Below, one piece after another: positions 16,088 to 24,315 of a stretch of 39,473 nucleotides of DNA. Position 1 is the first letter of the stretch. Every line of letters starts with the position of its first letter. The translations under genes and the position numbers were made by a program. The notes under the pieces were generated by a model that was not told the DNA's origin, made no database searches, and saw only the letters and a program-made list of their open reading frames with translations. The stretch is from Candidatus Thorarchaeota archaeon (GTDB taxonomy: Archaea > Asgardarchaeota > Thorarchaeia > Thorarchaeales > Thorarchaeaceae). Location of the stretch: contig JAEORI010000182.1 in NCBI GenBank assembly GCA_016840965.1, forward strand, positions 1 to 39,473, in the 5' to 3' direction.

Positions 16088-17788
16088 TCAACTAGAGATT
16101 TCGAAGATTACGCCATGGTAAGGTTCAAGGTGGAGAGTAGTATCTTTGATTGGAGATGTGTCAGCTATAGTAGAGAATAGAAGCCTTGATTTTGAGTCTA
16201 TTTCCCTGGTCTGCACTGGTTTTTTTGAGAGGTTCATCCAGATTTGAACTACCTGTTCATTGACTACCCGTTGGTAGGAGAGAAGATTCCCAAAGAGGAA
16301 TGAAGGTAAGAGATGTAATGAGCCAGAGTGGAGAGCAGGTATGTTCTTGCGAAGTTGTAGAAGGGATTTGTAACAATTCAAGAGGGAATTAGAATCAGAC
16401 TTTTCGGAATCAACATTGAGTGTTTCATGTCCTGGACTAACGGGCAACCATGATTTCACATCCTCTGGGCAGAAACCAGCGTTTGGGGAGGAGTCCCATT
16501 GCATTGGAGTCCTGCAGTTATCACGATTGAGTGATATAGAGCCACTTCTTGTGATTAGGTTGACGAGAAACTGAGGAAGCCAGCTGTATTTTTGACCAAC
16601 AGGGTCTAGTGCAGTCTTCAGAGGAAGTCTGTGATTTGATATTCCAATCTCTTCGCCATAATAGATGAAAGGGACCCCTCTCGCTGTTAACTGTAACATA
16701 GCATTGAGCTTGGCTTTATCTTGATTGTTTCCTAGTTTGGTGATTCTTCGTACTTGGTCATGATTTGAGAACACCCAAGTAGGAGTGTAAGGTTCAGAAA
16801 AAACCTGTTCATACCTACTGATTAGTCTTCGAAGTTGCTCAGAGTCAAGTTTCACATCCAATGACTGGAATTGGAATGTCATATGGAGACCATCAGTTTC
16901 ATCTTCGTTTCTTATTTCGCCGCAATACTTTTTGAGCATTTCAAGGGAGGCTGTTATCTCTCCAACTAGAAACCGTTCAGGGTCTGAGTATTCATCTATC
17001 ACACCCTTAAGTTCCTTTACGAAATCAAAATTATCAGGATGATTGGTAGTGTGGATTTTATTTTGGAAAAAGCTCTTGTCATCGTCCTCTGATGGAAACA
17101 TCTTCAGAGCAAAAGGATTGTTTTGCAGGGCTTCGTCTTCAAACACGGTATTGATTATGTCCAAACGAAAACCATCTACTCCTCTGTCGAGCCAGAAACG
17201 AATTGTATCAAACATCTCTTGTCTCACTTCAGGGTTGCGGTAGTTGAGGTCTGGTTGAAAGGGGAGAAACTGTGCCCAATACCACTGATTGGTTTGCTTG
17301 TCATAGTGCCATCCAGAACCACCTACAATGGCTTTCCAGTTGTTTGGAGGTTTCCTTCCGCCTGATTTTTTCCCATCACGCCAGATGTACCAATCTCGCT
17401 TTGCATTATCTCTGCTTGATTTTGATTCGATGAACCATGGATGTTTCTCACTAGTGTGATTGAGGACGAGGTCAAAAACAACATACATCTCTCGATTATG
17501 AGTCTCTTGAATTAATTTCTCACAGTCGGACATTGTCCCATATTCGGGAGCAATATTTCGGAAGTCACTGATATCGTAGCCAAAGTCTGCTTGAGGACTT
17601 GAAAAGAAAGGAGAGAACCAGATTGTGCCCACACCTAGATTCTGTAGATAATCTAACTTCGAGATAATACCAGGAATATCTCCAACTCCATTTCCAGTGC
17701 TATCCTTGAAGCTTCGAGGATAAATCTGATACACAGTGGTCTTTTTCCACCATGGTGAGTTACTAGTAGTCTTTGACACAGTGGACAC
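16088..17788 (-). CDS. GH13 alpha-glucosidase (oligo-1,6-glucosidase type)
   Basis: A 566-aa glycoside hydrolase family 13 enzyme with the (beta/alpha)8 signature blocks: DLVLNHTSEKHPWF, DGFRLDIIN (nucleophile D210), FLVGEITA (acid/base E277) and VFSNHDQVRR (D344), plus the QPDLNYRNP block typical of the alpha-glucosidase/oligo-1,6-glucosidase subgroup. No signal peptide is seen, so it probably acts inside the cell on malto- or isomalto-oligosaccharides or related disaccharides. The subgroup is mostly bacterial and there is no sugar transporter beside it, which suggests acquisition by transfer (inference). The gene ends 47 bp from the tRNA-Pro 5' end. Confidence 0.92.
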   Translation of the reverse strand: MSTVSKTTSNSPWWKKTTVYQIYPRSFKDSTGNGVGDIPGIISKLDYLQNLGVGTIWFSPFFSSPQADFGYDISDFRNIAPEYGTMSDCEKLIQETHNREMYVVFDLVLNHTSEKHPWFIESKSSRDNAKRDWYIWRDGKKSGGRKPPNNWKAIVGGSGWHYDKQTNQWYWAQFLPFQPDLNYRNPEVRQEMFDTIRFWLDRGVDGFRLDIINTVFEDEALQNNPFALKMFPSEDDDKSFFQNKIHTTNHPDNFDFVKELKGVIDEYSDPERFLVGEITASLEMLKKYCGEIRNEDETDGLHMTFQFQSLDVKLDSEQLRRLISRYEQVFSEPYTPTWVFSNHDQVRRITKLGNNQDKAKLNAMLQLTARGVPFIYYGEEIGISNHRLPLKTALDPVGQKYSWLPQFLVNLITRSGSISLNRDNCRTPMQWDSSPNAGFCPEDVKSWLPVSPGHETLNVDSEKSDSNSLLNCYKSLLQLRKNIPALHSGSLHLLPSFLFGNLLSYQRVVNEQVVQIWMNLSKKPVQTREIDSKSRLLFSTIADTSPIKDTTLHLEPYHGVIFEISS

Positions 17789-17901
17789 CTTTACGGGCTA
17801 AATAGAGCCCTCTTCTTTTCTCTTCTCACCTCAATCATTCATGAGATAACATGAGTTTTTCAGGCAGGAATAAGGTCTTAACAGCTGGGGGGTATTCAAA
17901 T

Positions 17902-18153
17902 ATGAGTAACATGAGTCTGCTTGGACCTGACGATTTCGACTTGGATAGAAAAGGTCGAAAGAAAAAGCTAGCAAAGGATTTGGCTCCTTCAGTAGCTAAA
18001 GAGATTGAAAAATGGCTAGATAGAGAAGATGATCCTGAGGCTTTTAAGAGAGTTTCAGAACTGGTAGGTCCGGAAGAGGCAGCTCGTTTGTTTAGTCGAC
18101 GTCGACAACATGGACAAAGATTGAAACCTAAAGGCTTTCTGCTCGAAGATTGA
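17902..18153 (+). CDS. Hypothetical charged soluble protein
   Basis: An 83-aa, strongly charged, helical protein (LAPSVAKEIEKWLDREDDPE then SRRRQHG) with no recognised domain. I start at ATG 17902 because GGGGGGT is 8 nt upstream; the frame is open from ATG 17851. The next gene begins 12 bp after the stop, so the two are probably co-transcribed. Confidence 0.5.
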   Translation: MSNMSLLGPDDFDLDRKGRKKKLAKDLAPSVAKEIEKWLDREDDPEAFKRVSELVGPEEAARLFSRRRQHGQRLKPKGFLLED

Positions 18154-18165
18154 TGAAGTGATGAA

Positions 18166-18528
18166 TTGACAACAGATACACACGACCTTGATGAGCACAC
18201 ACGTCAGAGTAATCTCAGGACATCGCTGGCTTTTATTCGAACGATTGATGCAGAGAAAAGAACCCATTTAGCAGAGCTTCGCACGGGAATAGGTATCCTG
18301 ACAATACCACTGTCTCTTTTGACCATCCTAATTGCTACATCGAATTATTACTCCGTTAGTCATGTTCTAGGCCTCATCATAGGTTTCATCGTCGGGATAA
18401 TACTGCTTTTCTTGATTGGAGGGAATCTTGTCATATCATCACTTAGAAAGATACGCTCAGATGATCGACTTCGATTGGAATGCGATGACCTCTCCTATCT
18501 GGTTGCTGAGTTCAATAATGATCAATAG
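18166..18528 (+). CDS. DUF202-like small membrane protein
   Basis: The N-terminal part repeats an R-T-x-L-A pattern (LRTSLAFIRTIDAEKRTHLA, then ELRTG), the hallmark of the DUF202/YidH group, followed by two membrane helices (about residues 45-62 and 68-92). DUF202 proteins have no settled function. The start is TTG at 18166 with AAGTGA 4 nt upstream. Right after its stop codon lies a short stretch that resembles the 3' end of tRNA-Thr (see 18529-18554). Confidence 0.6.
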   Translation: MTTDTHDLDEHTRQSNLRTSLAFIRTIDAEKRTHLAELRTGIGILTIPLSLLTILIATSNYYSVSHVLGLIIGFIVGIILLFLIGGNLVISSLRKIRSDDRLRLECDDLSYLVAEFNNDQ

Positions 18529-18554
18529 AAAAGGTGTGACCAAATCGGGATTTG
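18529..18554 (-). repeat. Weak tRNA-Thr 3'-end-like fragment (copy D)
   Basis: Shares CGGGATTTG (18546-18554) and the preceding AAAAGGTG-like start with the tRNA-Thr 3' end at 20321-20348. It immediately follows a stop codon, like the clearer copies B and C. It may be chance. Confidence 0.3.
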
Positions 18555-18563
18555 TGGCGTATT

Positions 18564-18935
18564 CTAGTTATCATCCCAATCAGGATGTTGAGGTATTCGA
18601 CTAGTTCGGATATAGTCTGTCACAGCCCAATACCATAGTGCAAAAAACACGATTACTAGGTAGTATCCAAATATGGCAAAAGTTCCACAAATTGCAATAC
18701 CGATACCAGTTACTGTTGTTTTAGCCCAAGATTTCTGTAGCCATACAGGTAGGCTTGCACAAAGAGATATTATTCCAAAAAATATCACGAAGATTCCAAA
18801 AAGTGGATGGAAAGTATATGGGTCAGTTATTGTGAAGTAATATATCTGAATACCAGTATAGATTAGTAAAAGCCCTATTAGAACCATTAAGATAGTGGCA
18901 TTTTTGACACCAGGAGGCTTTTCAACCTCATTCAA
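18564..18935 (-). CDS. Four-helix membrane protein, hypothetical
   Basis: A 123-aa product with a short polar N-terminus (MNEVEKPPGVK) and hydrophobic segments near residues 13-34, 43-63, 71-90 and 90-108, ending in a polar tail rich in Asp and Pro. No family motif is recognised. About 280 bp without a gene follow on its 5' side up to 19217; apart from AT-rich promoter-like DNA I see nothing there. Confidence 0.5.
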   Translation of the reverse strand: MNEVEKPPGVKNATILMVLIGLLLIYTGIQIYYFTITDPYTFHPLFGIFVIFFGIISLCASLPVWLQKSWAKTTVTGIGIAICGTFAIFGYYLVIVFFALWYWAVTDYIRTSRIPQHPDWDDN

Positions 18936-19180
18936 TGATTTTTCCTCAATTTGATGTTTTCATTATCTTTTGCCTAGAATTCCTGATAGACTTTCCTAGT
19001 TATGATAGTTTAAGAGTAATTCAAGTAGCTGTTTGATTAGTAGTTTGAGAGAACGGAGCCCTTAGCGAGATGTGGAATCTCAATCCATGGTGCGAACATT
19101 TCTTGTAATATCAATGGTTGAAAGAAGGTTTGAGCTTCAAGGGAATTGCGCTGTAAATAAGTCATATAGTTACTTGGAGT

Positions 19181-19190
19181 CTAAATTTAT
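19181..19190 (+). promoter_or_regulatory. TATA box, leaderless promoter of the TIGR04076 gene
   Basis: CTAAATTTAT centred about 32 nt before the ATG at 19218, with no ribosome site in between. Confidence 0.5.
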
Positions 19191-19217
19191 TGATTCAGAT
19201 ATCTTGAGTTGACAAAT

Positions 19218-19526
19218 ATGACAACTAAACTCAAAATCACTGTTATGAAGACCTTTACACCAGAGGAAGTATTCGGACACAAGATATTACGAGATGGTAA
19301 GGCAATAGAAGCATGTAGCTACAAAGTGGGAGAGGAGTTCATCATGGACAACCATCTCGATAGACCGAAAAATTTCTGTGGCCAAGCTTGGCAGGATATC
19401 TATCCCACTCTGGTGACATATTATTATGGGGGGGATTACGACTATCCCGAACTGGGCGTAACTTACCAGCCGTGTGGTGATGGAATAAGACCAGTCATCT
19501 TCAAAATAGAAAAGATGAGCGAATAA
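19218..19526 (+). CDS. TIGR04076 family protein
   Basis: A short soluble protein matching the layout of the TIGR04076 family: an N-terminal KLKITVMK strand, YKVGEEFIMDNH, FCGQAWQDIYPTLVTYYYGG and the closing CGDGIRPVIFKIEKM. Cysteines at CSYKVG, NFCGQAW and YQPCGDG are the conserved ones. The function is unknown; members are common in anaerobic bacteria and archaea. The ATG at 19218 is leaderless by TATA spacing. A degenerate tRNA-Thr 3' end follows its stop. Confidence 0.8.
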   Translation: MTTKLKITVMKTFTPEEVFGHKILRDGKAIEACSYKVGEEFIMDNHLDRPKNFCGQAWQDIYPTLVTYYYGGDYDYPELGVTYQPCGDGIRPVIFKIEKMSE

Positions 19527-19530
19527 ATAG

Positions 19531-19560
19531 GAAAGAGTGAAGCTTTCAGGCGGGATTCAA
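19531..19560 (-). repeat. Degenerate copy of the tRNA-Thr 3' end (copy C)
   Basis: CAGGCGGGATT matches the tRNA-Thr T-arm and acceptor end exactly over 11 bp, and the flanking AAAGAGTGAAGC resembles AAAAGTGGAGC with two small indels. Same orientation as the real gene, 790 bp to its left. Confidence 0.6.
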
Positions 19561-19612
19561 CAAGCTAAATAGGGAATAAGCGAAGTGACAGATTTGGTGA
19601 GTGGGAGTAATA

Positions 19613-19909
19613 ATGTTTACACTCTGGATTATTATGGCATATTTCGTGTTTCGAATAACTTTCCAGTTAGCTATACGTGAAGGAACAGAGTCAGTATACT
19701 CACTCAGAAAAAAAATCATTGGAATAGGATTGCTTTGGCTACCTATTGTAGTAGTGCAATACTCGTTTTCTGTCGCAAATTACAAACCATGTTCAATGTG
19801 TGCTCCACCAATGCCTGTTGCATTCTTTTTAGGTTGGATAGCATTTCTAGTTACTGACTATCTCTATCAGATTCTGATGCTTTCTAGAATCCAGACGCTG
19901 CAACAATAA
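19613..19909 (+). CDS. Three-helix membrane protein, hypothetical
   Basis: A 98-aa product with hydrophobic helices near residues 1-20, 34-55 and 65-88 and a CSMC motif at the membrane edge (YKPCSMCAPPMP) that could bind metal or form a disulfide. I start at ATG 19613 with GGGAG 5 nt upstream rather than the in-frame GTG at 19601. It lies between copies C and B of the tRNA-Thr-like fragment, so it may belong to a mobile segment. Confidence 0.5.
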   Translation: MFTLWIIMAYFVFRITFQLAIREGTESVYSLRKKIIGIGLLWLPIVVVQYSFSVANYKPCSMCAPPMPVAFFLGWIAFLVTDYLYQILMLSRIQTLQQ

Positions 19910-19931
19910 TCAATTGAATTATGATAATAGG

Positions 19932-19959
19932 AAAAGTGGAGCCTCAGACGGGATTTCAA
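19932..19959 (-). repeat. Degenerate copy of the tRNA-Thr 3' end (copy B)
   Basis: 25 of 28 bases match 20321-20348, the trailer, CCA, acceptor strand and 3' part of the T arm of tRNA-Thr; similarity stops at the exon-intron border of the real gene. It lies 389 bp from the real gene, on the same strand. Confidence 0.75.
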
Positions 19960-19986
19960 ACATCAAAGATTATGTCCACTAATAGA

Positions 19987-20262
19987 TCAAGTCCTGCTCT
20001 TCCAAAATGCCTTTGCTTCTTCTTCTAATTTATCTAATCTATCATAATAATCAGGAAATTCTTTTAGATGAGCTAGAGCGATTTTACCGGTTGTCAATGG
20101 ATTGTCGTCTGTAACATTTGTTTCTTTGTCCCGTCTACCATGTTCAAGTTCAACATCCATGCCCATTCTAAATTGTTCTACATCAAACCTGTCCCACTTA
20201 ATCCCGAGCTTTTCTCCTATTTCCTTCGCCTCATCAAGTGTGAACGATTTTCTTCCAGTCAT
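19987..20262 (-). CDS. DUF5661 family protein
   Basis: A 91-aa soluble protein with the whole DUF5661 pattern: FTLDEAKEIGEKLGIKWDRF, FRMGMDVELEHG, ETNVTDDNPLTTGKIALAHL and FPDYYDRL. The family is widespread in bacteria and in some archaea; its role is unknown. A TATA-like GATATATCG lies about 28 nt upstream of the ATG, so the transcript may be leaderless. It lies between tRNA-Thr and copy B of its 3' end. Confidence 0.85.
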   Translation of the reverse strand: MTGRKSFTLDEAKEIGEKLGIKWDRFDVEQFRMGMDVELEHGRRDKETNVTDDNPLTTGKIALAHLKEFPDYYDRLDKLEEEAKAFWKSRT

Positions 20263-20325
20263 AGATTTGTTCTAAATATACCTCGATATATCTACTTTGA
20301 AATCGATTCGAGAGAGAACAAAAAG

Positions 20326-20435
20326 TGGAGCCCCAGGCGGGATTTGAATTCGCGCTCCATGGCGCAGACGTCCATGAAGTCCCGCGGCCTCCTCCTTACC
20401 AAGGAGGCGATCTAACCGGTCTAAGCTACTGGGGC
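20326..20435 (-). tRNA. tRNA-Thr(GGT) with a 32-nt intron at the T stem/loop border
   Basis: Minus strand: acceptor GCCCCAG pairs with CTGGGGC, discriminator T, encoded CCA. The anticodon stem CCTCC/GGAGG frames TTGGTAA, anticodon GGT. The T stem GCGGG is separated from TTCAAAT-CCCGC by an intron at 20349-20380, that is between positions 53 and 54. The splice structure is visible: CGCG pairs with CGCG (4 bp), bulges GGA and AAT, and an 8-bp intron helix CTTCATGG/CCATGGAG. The outer exon helix is missing, so this is a relaxed BHB. An oligo-T run follows the CCA. Confidence 0.93.
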
Positions 20436-20530
20436 ATCCTTTTGACAACCCAAAAGGTGTCACTTCGCCTTCCGCATGAGAATCGGTGATAAAGATTTCT
20501 ACAAGGTTCTCTATTCATTAAAAAATCGTA

Positions 20531-21514
20531 ATGTCCAATAGAGACCTCTTCAAAAGTGACCTTATGAGAGGCGAGATTGAATCTATAGGTCAGGTATTGT
20601 TCTGTCAAGATGGAAACAGAGAGGCATTCATGGAGATTATTTCGAGGCTTGACCTCAAGGAACCTGTGGTAATCAAGCCCAACTGGTCGAATTCAGAAGT
20701 CTATACTGAAGCTGAAGTACTGGATTGGATTTTATCTGCGTTGAACTGTGAGAGAATTGTTGTAGAAAGCTACGCACATTACCGAAGCCCAATCTACCGA
20801 GATCATAAGGGGGCTTTCGATGAGGATTTTGAAAAGAAGTTAGCGGCGCAAAAACGGAAAGATTTGCAAGAGAACGACAGATGGTTTCTGGAAATATCTC
20901 GAATTGGAGATGTTCTAAAGAAACATGATGTTGAGTATCTCAATCTCTCAAAGGAATTTTGGTCTAAACAAGTGTGTGATCCTGACCAAATCAGAAGAAT
21001 TGTAGAATCACGCTTCGAACCATTGGTAAATGAGATTATGTATTCGATGGTACCAACTAGAATCTTTGAGATGAGAGGAGGCACTCTACTGAGTCTAGCT
21101 AAGCCCAAATTGAGTGACCAAGCAATAGGTGTCACCCTCTCAATCAAAAATCTATTCGGTGTAATCCCTACCCCCTATAGAGGGAAATTCCATGGAGTTA
21201 ATGATGTAAAATTAAACGATAGTATCATGGATATCAACAAGATCTATCATTCCCTCTTTGATGTACGAGGAGTTGTGGAGGCAGTCTTCTCAACATCAGT
21301 TTCGATGAATTTTCTAGCCAAGTCTAGAGTTATTCAAGACCAAGGACTGATTTGGGGATCAAATGATATCTTTGAGCTAGATGCTGTTATTACAACACAG
21401 TTAGGACTGGATGCTCAAAGGATAGGACACCTAGATCTAGCGGCTCATACTTTTGGTCAATGGTCTCAACAGACAATCGACCTTGCAAAGAGAAATCCCA
21501 TAGAGTTGCAATAA
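20531..21514 (+). CDS. DUF362 domain protein
   Basis: A 327-aa soluble protein with the DUF362 core: VVIKPNWSN near the start, RIVVESYAHYR, the central TLLSLAKPKLSDQAIGVTLS then IKNLFGVIP, and a C-terminal LDAVITTQLGLDAQRIGHL. No CxxCxxC ferredoxin motif is attached. DUF362 proteins are often found near iron-sulfur enzymes but the reaction is not known. The ATG at 20531 is the only good start. The next gene begins 4 bp after the stop, so they are probably co-transcribed. Confidence 0.8.
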   Translation: MSNRDLFKSDLMRGEIESIGQVLFCQDGNREAFMEIISRLDLKEPVVIKPNWSNSEVYTEAEVLDWILSALNCERIVVESYAHYRSPIYRDHKGAFDEDFEKKLAAQKRKDLQENDRWFLEISRIGDVLKKHDVEYLNLSKEFWSKQVCDPDQIRRIVESRFEPLVNEIMYSMVPTRIFEMRGGTLLSLAKPKLSDQAIGVTLSIKNLFGVIPTPYRGKFHGVNDVKLNDSIMDINKIYHSLFDVRGVVEAVFSTSVSMNFLAKSRVIQDQGLIWGSNDIFELDAVITTQLGLDAQRIGHLDLAAHTFGQWSQQTIDLAKRNPIELQ

Positions 21515-21518
21515 TGCG

Positions 21519-22448
21519 TTGATAACCCAATATCGAAGGAGTGATAATCATAAGTGGATATTAGAAGAGTGGAGGTTGGAGCATTTGGAATATGCGGGGA
21601 ATCAGGACTCCAAGAAAGCTACGGCAATACGAGCTTATGGAATATCCGGTGGGACTCTCAAGAAAGAGATTGAAACCATCACAGGCGTAAATCCAGGTAA
21701 AAACGCAGTATATTCGGAGGAAACAGGACGTGTTGCTGTGGCCTCAGAGTTGTTAGGAGCTAGTGGCGGCGGTAGTGGTGGTGTTGGTGGTGACTGCTAC
21801 GCTGGAGGCTGTGATGGTGGTGGTGGCGGAGAAGGCGCAATTGTTTGCCTTATTGTAATTGTCGCAATATTAGCAGCATTTACCATTGTATGGGCAGTTG
21901 TGATGATTGCATTCTCAATAATGACAATTGGTGGTTTCTTTAGGAAACGTTATCGAACTCTCGTCATCATCGAAAAGGAAAACAAAGAGTTCATCGGAAA
22001 GCTTGCGGTGATTACGGTACAGAAACGAGGTGTTCTGGAATACCCTCTTGGAGATCAAGATTATGACGAGTGGATGAGTCAAACATTCAGGAAATTCAAT
22101 AGACTAAAGATTCTACGACAAGTAAGCTTCTTCTTTGGTTTCTGTTGGGGATTCATTGAAGTCGCATTCAAACTTAATCAGATACTTCTAAACCCAGCTG
22201 ATTATAACCTCTGGCCGCTACGATACGTTATGGTAGCAATCTTTCTTCCTCTTCTGTTTTACAGTCCAATACTGGAGATACAATTCAAATGGGCATTTGA
22301 TGCAGGAGATGAGTTGATTATGAGGCTGATTGATAGAGATTCTTCCTTTTCGCCAAATCAACCAATGATGTTCTCAGTAGTTCCGATTGAGGTTGGAAAG
22401 GTCACAGCAGGTGAAGTCAGAAACTATGACTTTGAGAATAAATCATGA
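21519..22448 (+). CDS. Membrane protein with a Gly/Cys-rich loop, hypothetical
   Basis: A 309-aa product. Residues 1-80 are soluble (with AYGISGGTLKKEIETITG). Residues 81-104 form a glycine-rich loop with two Cys and Asp (GGDCYAGGCDGGGGG). Membrane helices follow at about 106-140, 200-216 and 231-252; the last 55 residues are soluble. The Gly-rich, Cys-bearing stretch before a helix resembles low-complexity linkers of TPM-like membrane proteins but no such domain is present. The start is TTG at 21519. The last 25 bp overlap the convergent ftr gene. Confidence 0.5.
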   Translation: MITQYRRSDNHKWILEEWRLEHLEYAGNQDSKKATAIRAYGISGGTLKKEIETITGVNPGKNAVYSEETGRVAVASELLGASGGGSGGVGGDCYAGGCDGGGGGEGAIVCLIVIVAILAAFTIVWAVVMIAFSIMTIGGFFRKRYRTLVIIEKENKEFIGKLAVITVQKRGVLEYPLGDQDYDEWMSQTFRKFNRLKILRQVSFFFGFCWGFIEVAFKLNQILLNPADYNLWPLRYVMVAIFLPLLFYSPILEIQFKWAFDAGDELIMRLIDRDSSFSPNQPMMFSVVPIEVGKVTAGEVRNYDFENKS

Positions 22449-23326
22449 AGTCTTATCTGGTATTCACCCAGCTTGCCACCATAATTACCTGCAGTCATCT
22501 TGGTGATTCCAGAATGACTGCAAACAACTTCTATGGCAACTTTCATGGCTTCCGCAACAGCAGACTCAGAGAGTCCATTGATGACAATCTCTTGGACAAA
22601 CTCACTTCCCTTTGGTACATTGGTATCTGGGACAAGAGCACGAAGAGTTGGACAGAACTTTTCATTTGTCGATGCAAACAGGACCTTGTATTTTGATGAT
22701 GGTTTAGAACCGGACCCAACAAGCCCTCCAGGAAATGGTGTATAAGCACCCTCTACCTTTTCAATGGCTTTCACAGCAGCCATACCACTAGTCATACCAC
22801 TCTCCACATCCTCACAGCAATATATGATGTTACCCCCAGCTACTCCCTTCACACGTCCGAACATATTTTGCATCACGCAGGTTCCACTCATCCGCGGAAT
22901 GAACCAAAGAACTCGTCCATCAATTGGTCCTTTTCTCGTTTGATACCCGTCACCAAACATTGAAACCTTTTTCCCAATCTCATATTGTTCTTGAGGATTA
23001 GGAGTATCATCAAAGGCTGATGCAGTAGGACTTGTCAAGACACACTGACCAAGTCTTGCAAGAAGCTGTGGTTCAAGTGCCTTTTTCGATCCTACAGCAA
23101 AGATGACTCGTATGCCAGGACGTCCATCAGGAGTTTTGTCAGGTGACAAAACGTATTCAATTCCAGCTTCAGCAGGAGCCATAATCACAGAGGTCCCAAA
23201 GCCTGTTGCCTCCGTAGCTGTTATTCGTGCCCATTCTTCGGTATAAGCTGTGATTATAGTACGATTCATATGCATGCTGAAGGCTTCTGCAAATGTGTCT
23301 TCAATTGGAACTCCATTTATCTCCAT
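22424..23326 (-). CDS. ftr: Formylmethanofuran:tetrahydromethanopterin formyltransferase
   Basis: Moves the formyl group between methanofuran and tetrahydromethanopterin, the second step of the archaeal methyl branch. The protein follows Ftr from end to end: MEINGVPIEDTFAEAF, the RIIITA-like TIITAYTEEWA, GFGTSVIMAPAEAGIE, SPTASAFD, TPFPGGLVGSGSKPSSKY and the closing GNYGGKLGEYQIRL. GGTGG lies 6 nt before the ATG at 23326; the open frame to 23398 is upstream DNA. It is divergent from fwdC with about 120 bp between the starts. Confidence 0.97.
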   Translation of the reverse strand: MEINGVPIEDTFAEAFSMHMNRTIITAYTEEWARITATEATGFGTSVIMAPAEAGIEYVLSPDKTPDGRPGIRVIFAVGSKKALEPQLLARLGQCVLTSPTASAFDDTPNPQEQYEIGKKVSMFGDGYQTRKGPIDGRVLWFIPRMSGTCVMQNMFGRVKGVAGGNIIYCCEDVESGMTSGMAAVKAIEKVEGAYTPFPGGLVGSGSKPSSKYKVLFASTNEKFCPTLRALVPDTNVPKGSEFVQEIVINGLSESAVAEAMKVAIEVVCSHSGITKMTAGNYGGKLGEYQIRLHDLFSKS

Positions 23327-23449
23327 TTCATTCCACCAGCTGAGTAAAATTCCAAAACAATGGTACCTTTTCTCTTTTCCGTCAGACTTAACCTGCAAAA
23401 GGTTTTATCAGTGGGATAAGCATCACAAAAGTTCTAGGTGGTTGGGCTA

Positions 23450-24304
23450 ATGACGGTGATTTTGTCACTAAGAAAGGCTCCCGATATCCCTCTGGAAGCA
23501 GAGACAGTTACACCCACCCATTTTGCGGGAAAAGGTGTGAAAGAAATAGGAGAAATCCCTGTTCAGTGTGGTAATGAAGTCCTGAAACTCAAAGATTTCT
23601 TTGACGTGAGCGGAGAGAGTGCTCCGACTCCTGATGAAACCGACATACTTGTCAAAGGAGATCTTAGAAAAGTGAAGATGATTGGAAAAGGCATGAATGG
23701 CGGTCAGATCACTGTGGAAGGAGATGTAGGAATGTATCTCGGTGCCGAGATGGTTGCTGGGCGTATCCATGTCAAAGGGTCAGTAGGACATTGGGCTGCT
23801 GCAGAGATGGAAGGAGGCAATATCCAGATTGAAGGGGATGCCGGAGACTACCTCTGTTCAGGCTATCGGGGCACACCCGAAGGCATGAGAGGTGGGCGTG
23901 TCTATGTAGCAGGAAATGTTGGACGTGAAATGGCAGCCCATATGAGAAAAGGGCTCATCGCTGTAAAAGGGAATGTTGGACCGCAATCAGCAATCCGTAT
24001 GATGGGAGGCACAATAATAGTAGTTGGCGATATGGCTGAACGTGTCGGAGTACAAGCTACAAAAGGAATGATTTTCTGTCTTGGAAAGATGGAGTCATTG
24101 TTTCCAACATACAAGTTCAGCGGTAGCTCAGAGAGAGAGTTCATCAACTACTATCTTCGATACCTGAAAGAACGGAGACCGGATTTTCTTTCTAAGGATA
24201 TCAGTCCTTCTGAGAAGTGGGTGAAGTATATGGGAGACTTTGCTGAGGCAAATCCCGGGGAAGAAATCTATATTCGTGCTGCAAAGAACCAACACTTGAT
24301 TTGA
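23450..24304 (+). CDS. fwdC: Formylmethanofuran dehydrogenase subunit C
   Basis: Structural subunit of the complex that converts CO2 and methanofuran to formyl-methanofuran. It has the repeated right-handed helix pattern G-x-x-x-G-x-x-x-G-x (for example GQITVEGDVGMYLGAEMVAG and GRVYVAGNVGREMAAHMRKG) related to the glutamate synthase C-terminal domain. GGTGG precedes the ATG at 23450. The other Fwd subunits (A, B, D and so on) are not in the window, so the complex is encoded at more than one place. mch follows 11 bp later. Confidence 0.95.
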   Translation: MTVILSLRKAPDIPLEAETVTPTHFAGKGVKEIGEIPVQCGNEVLKLKDFFDVSGESAPTPDETDILVKGDLRKVKMIGKGMNGGQITVEGDVGMYLGAEMVAGRIHVKGSVGHWAAAEMEGGNIQIEGDAGDYLCSGYRGTPEGMRGGRVYVAGNVGREMAAHMRKGLIAVKGNVGPQSAIRMMGGTIIVVGDMAERVGVQATKGMIFCLGKMESLFPTYKFSGSSEREFINYYLRYLKERRPDFLSKDISPSEKWVKYMGDFAEANPGEEIYIRAAKNQHLI

Positions 24305-24315
24305 GGTGAAAACTG

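Noticed and set aside
20140..20463. Two open frames crossing tRNA-Thr
   Set aside because: They run through a well-supported tRNA and the DUF5661 gene on the other strand; no family features.
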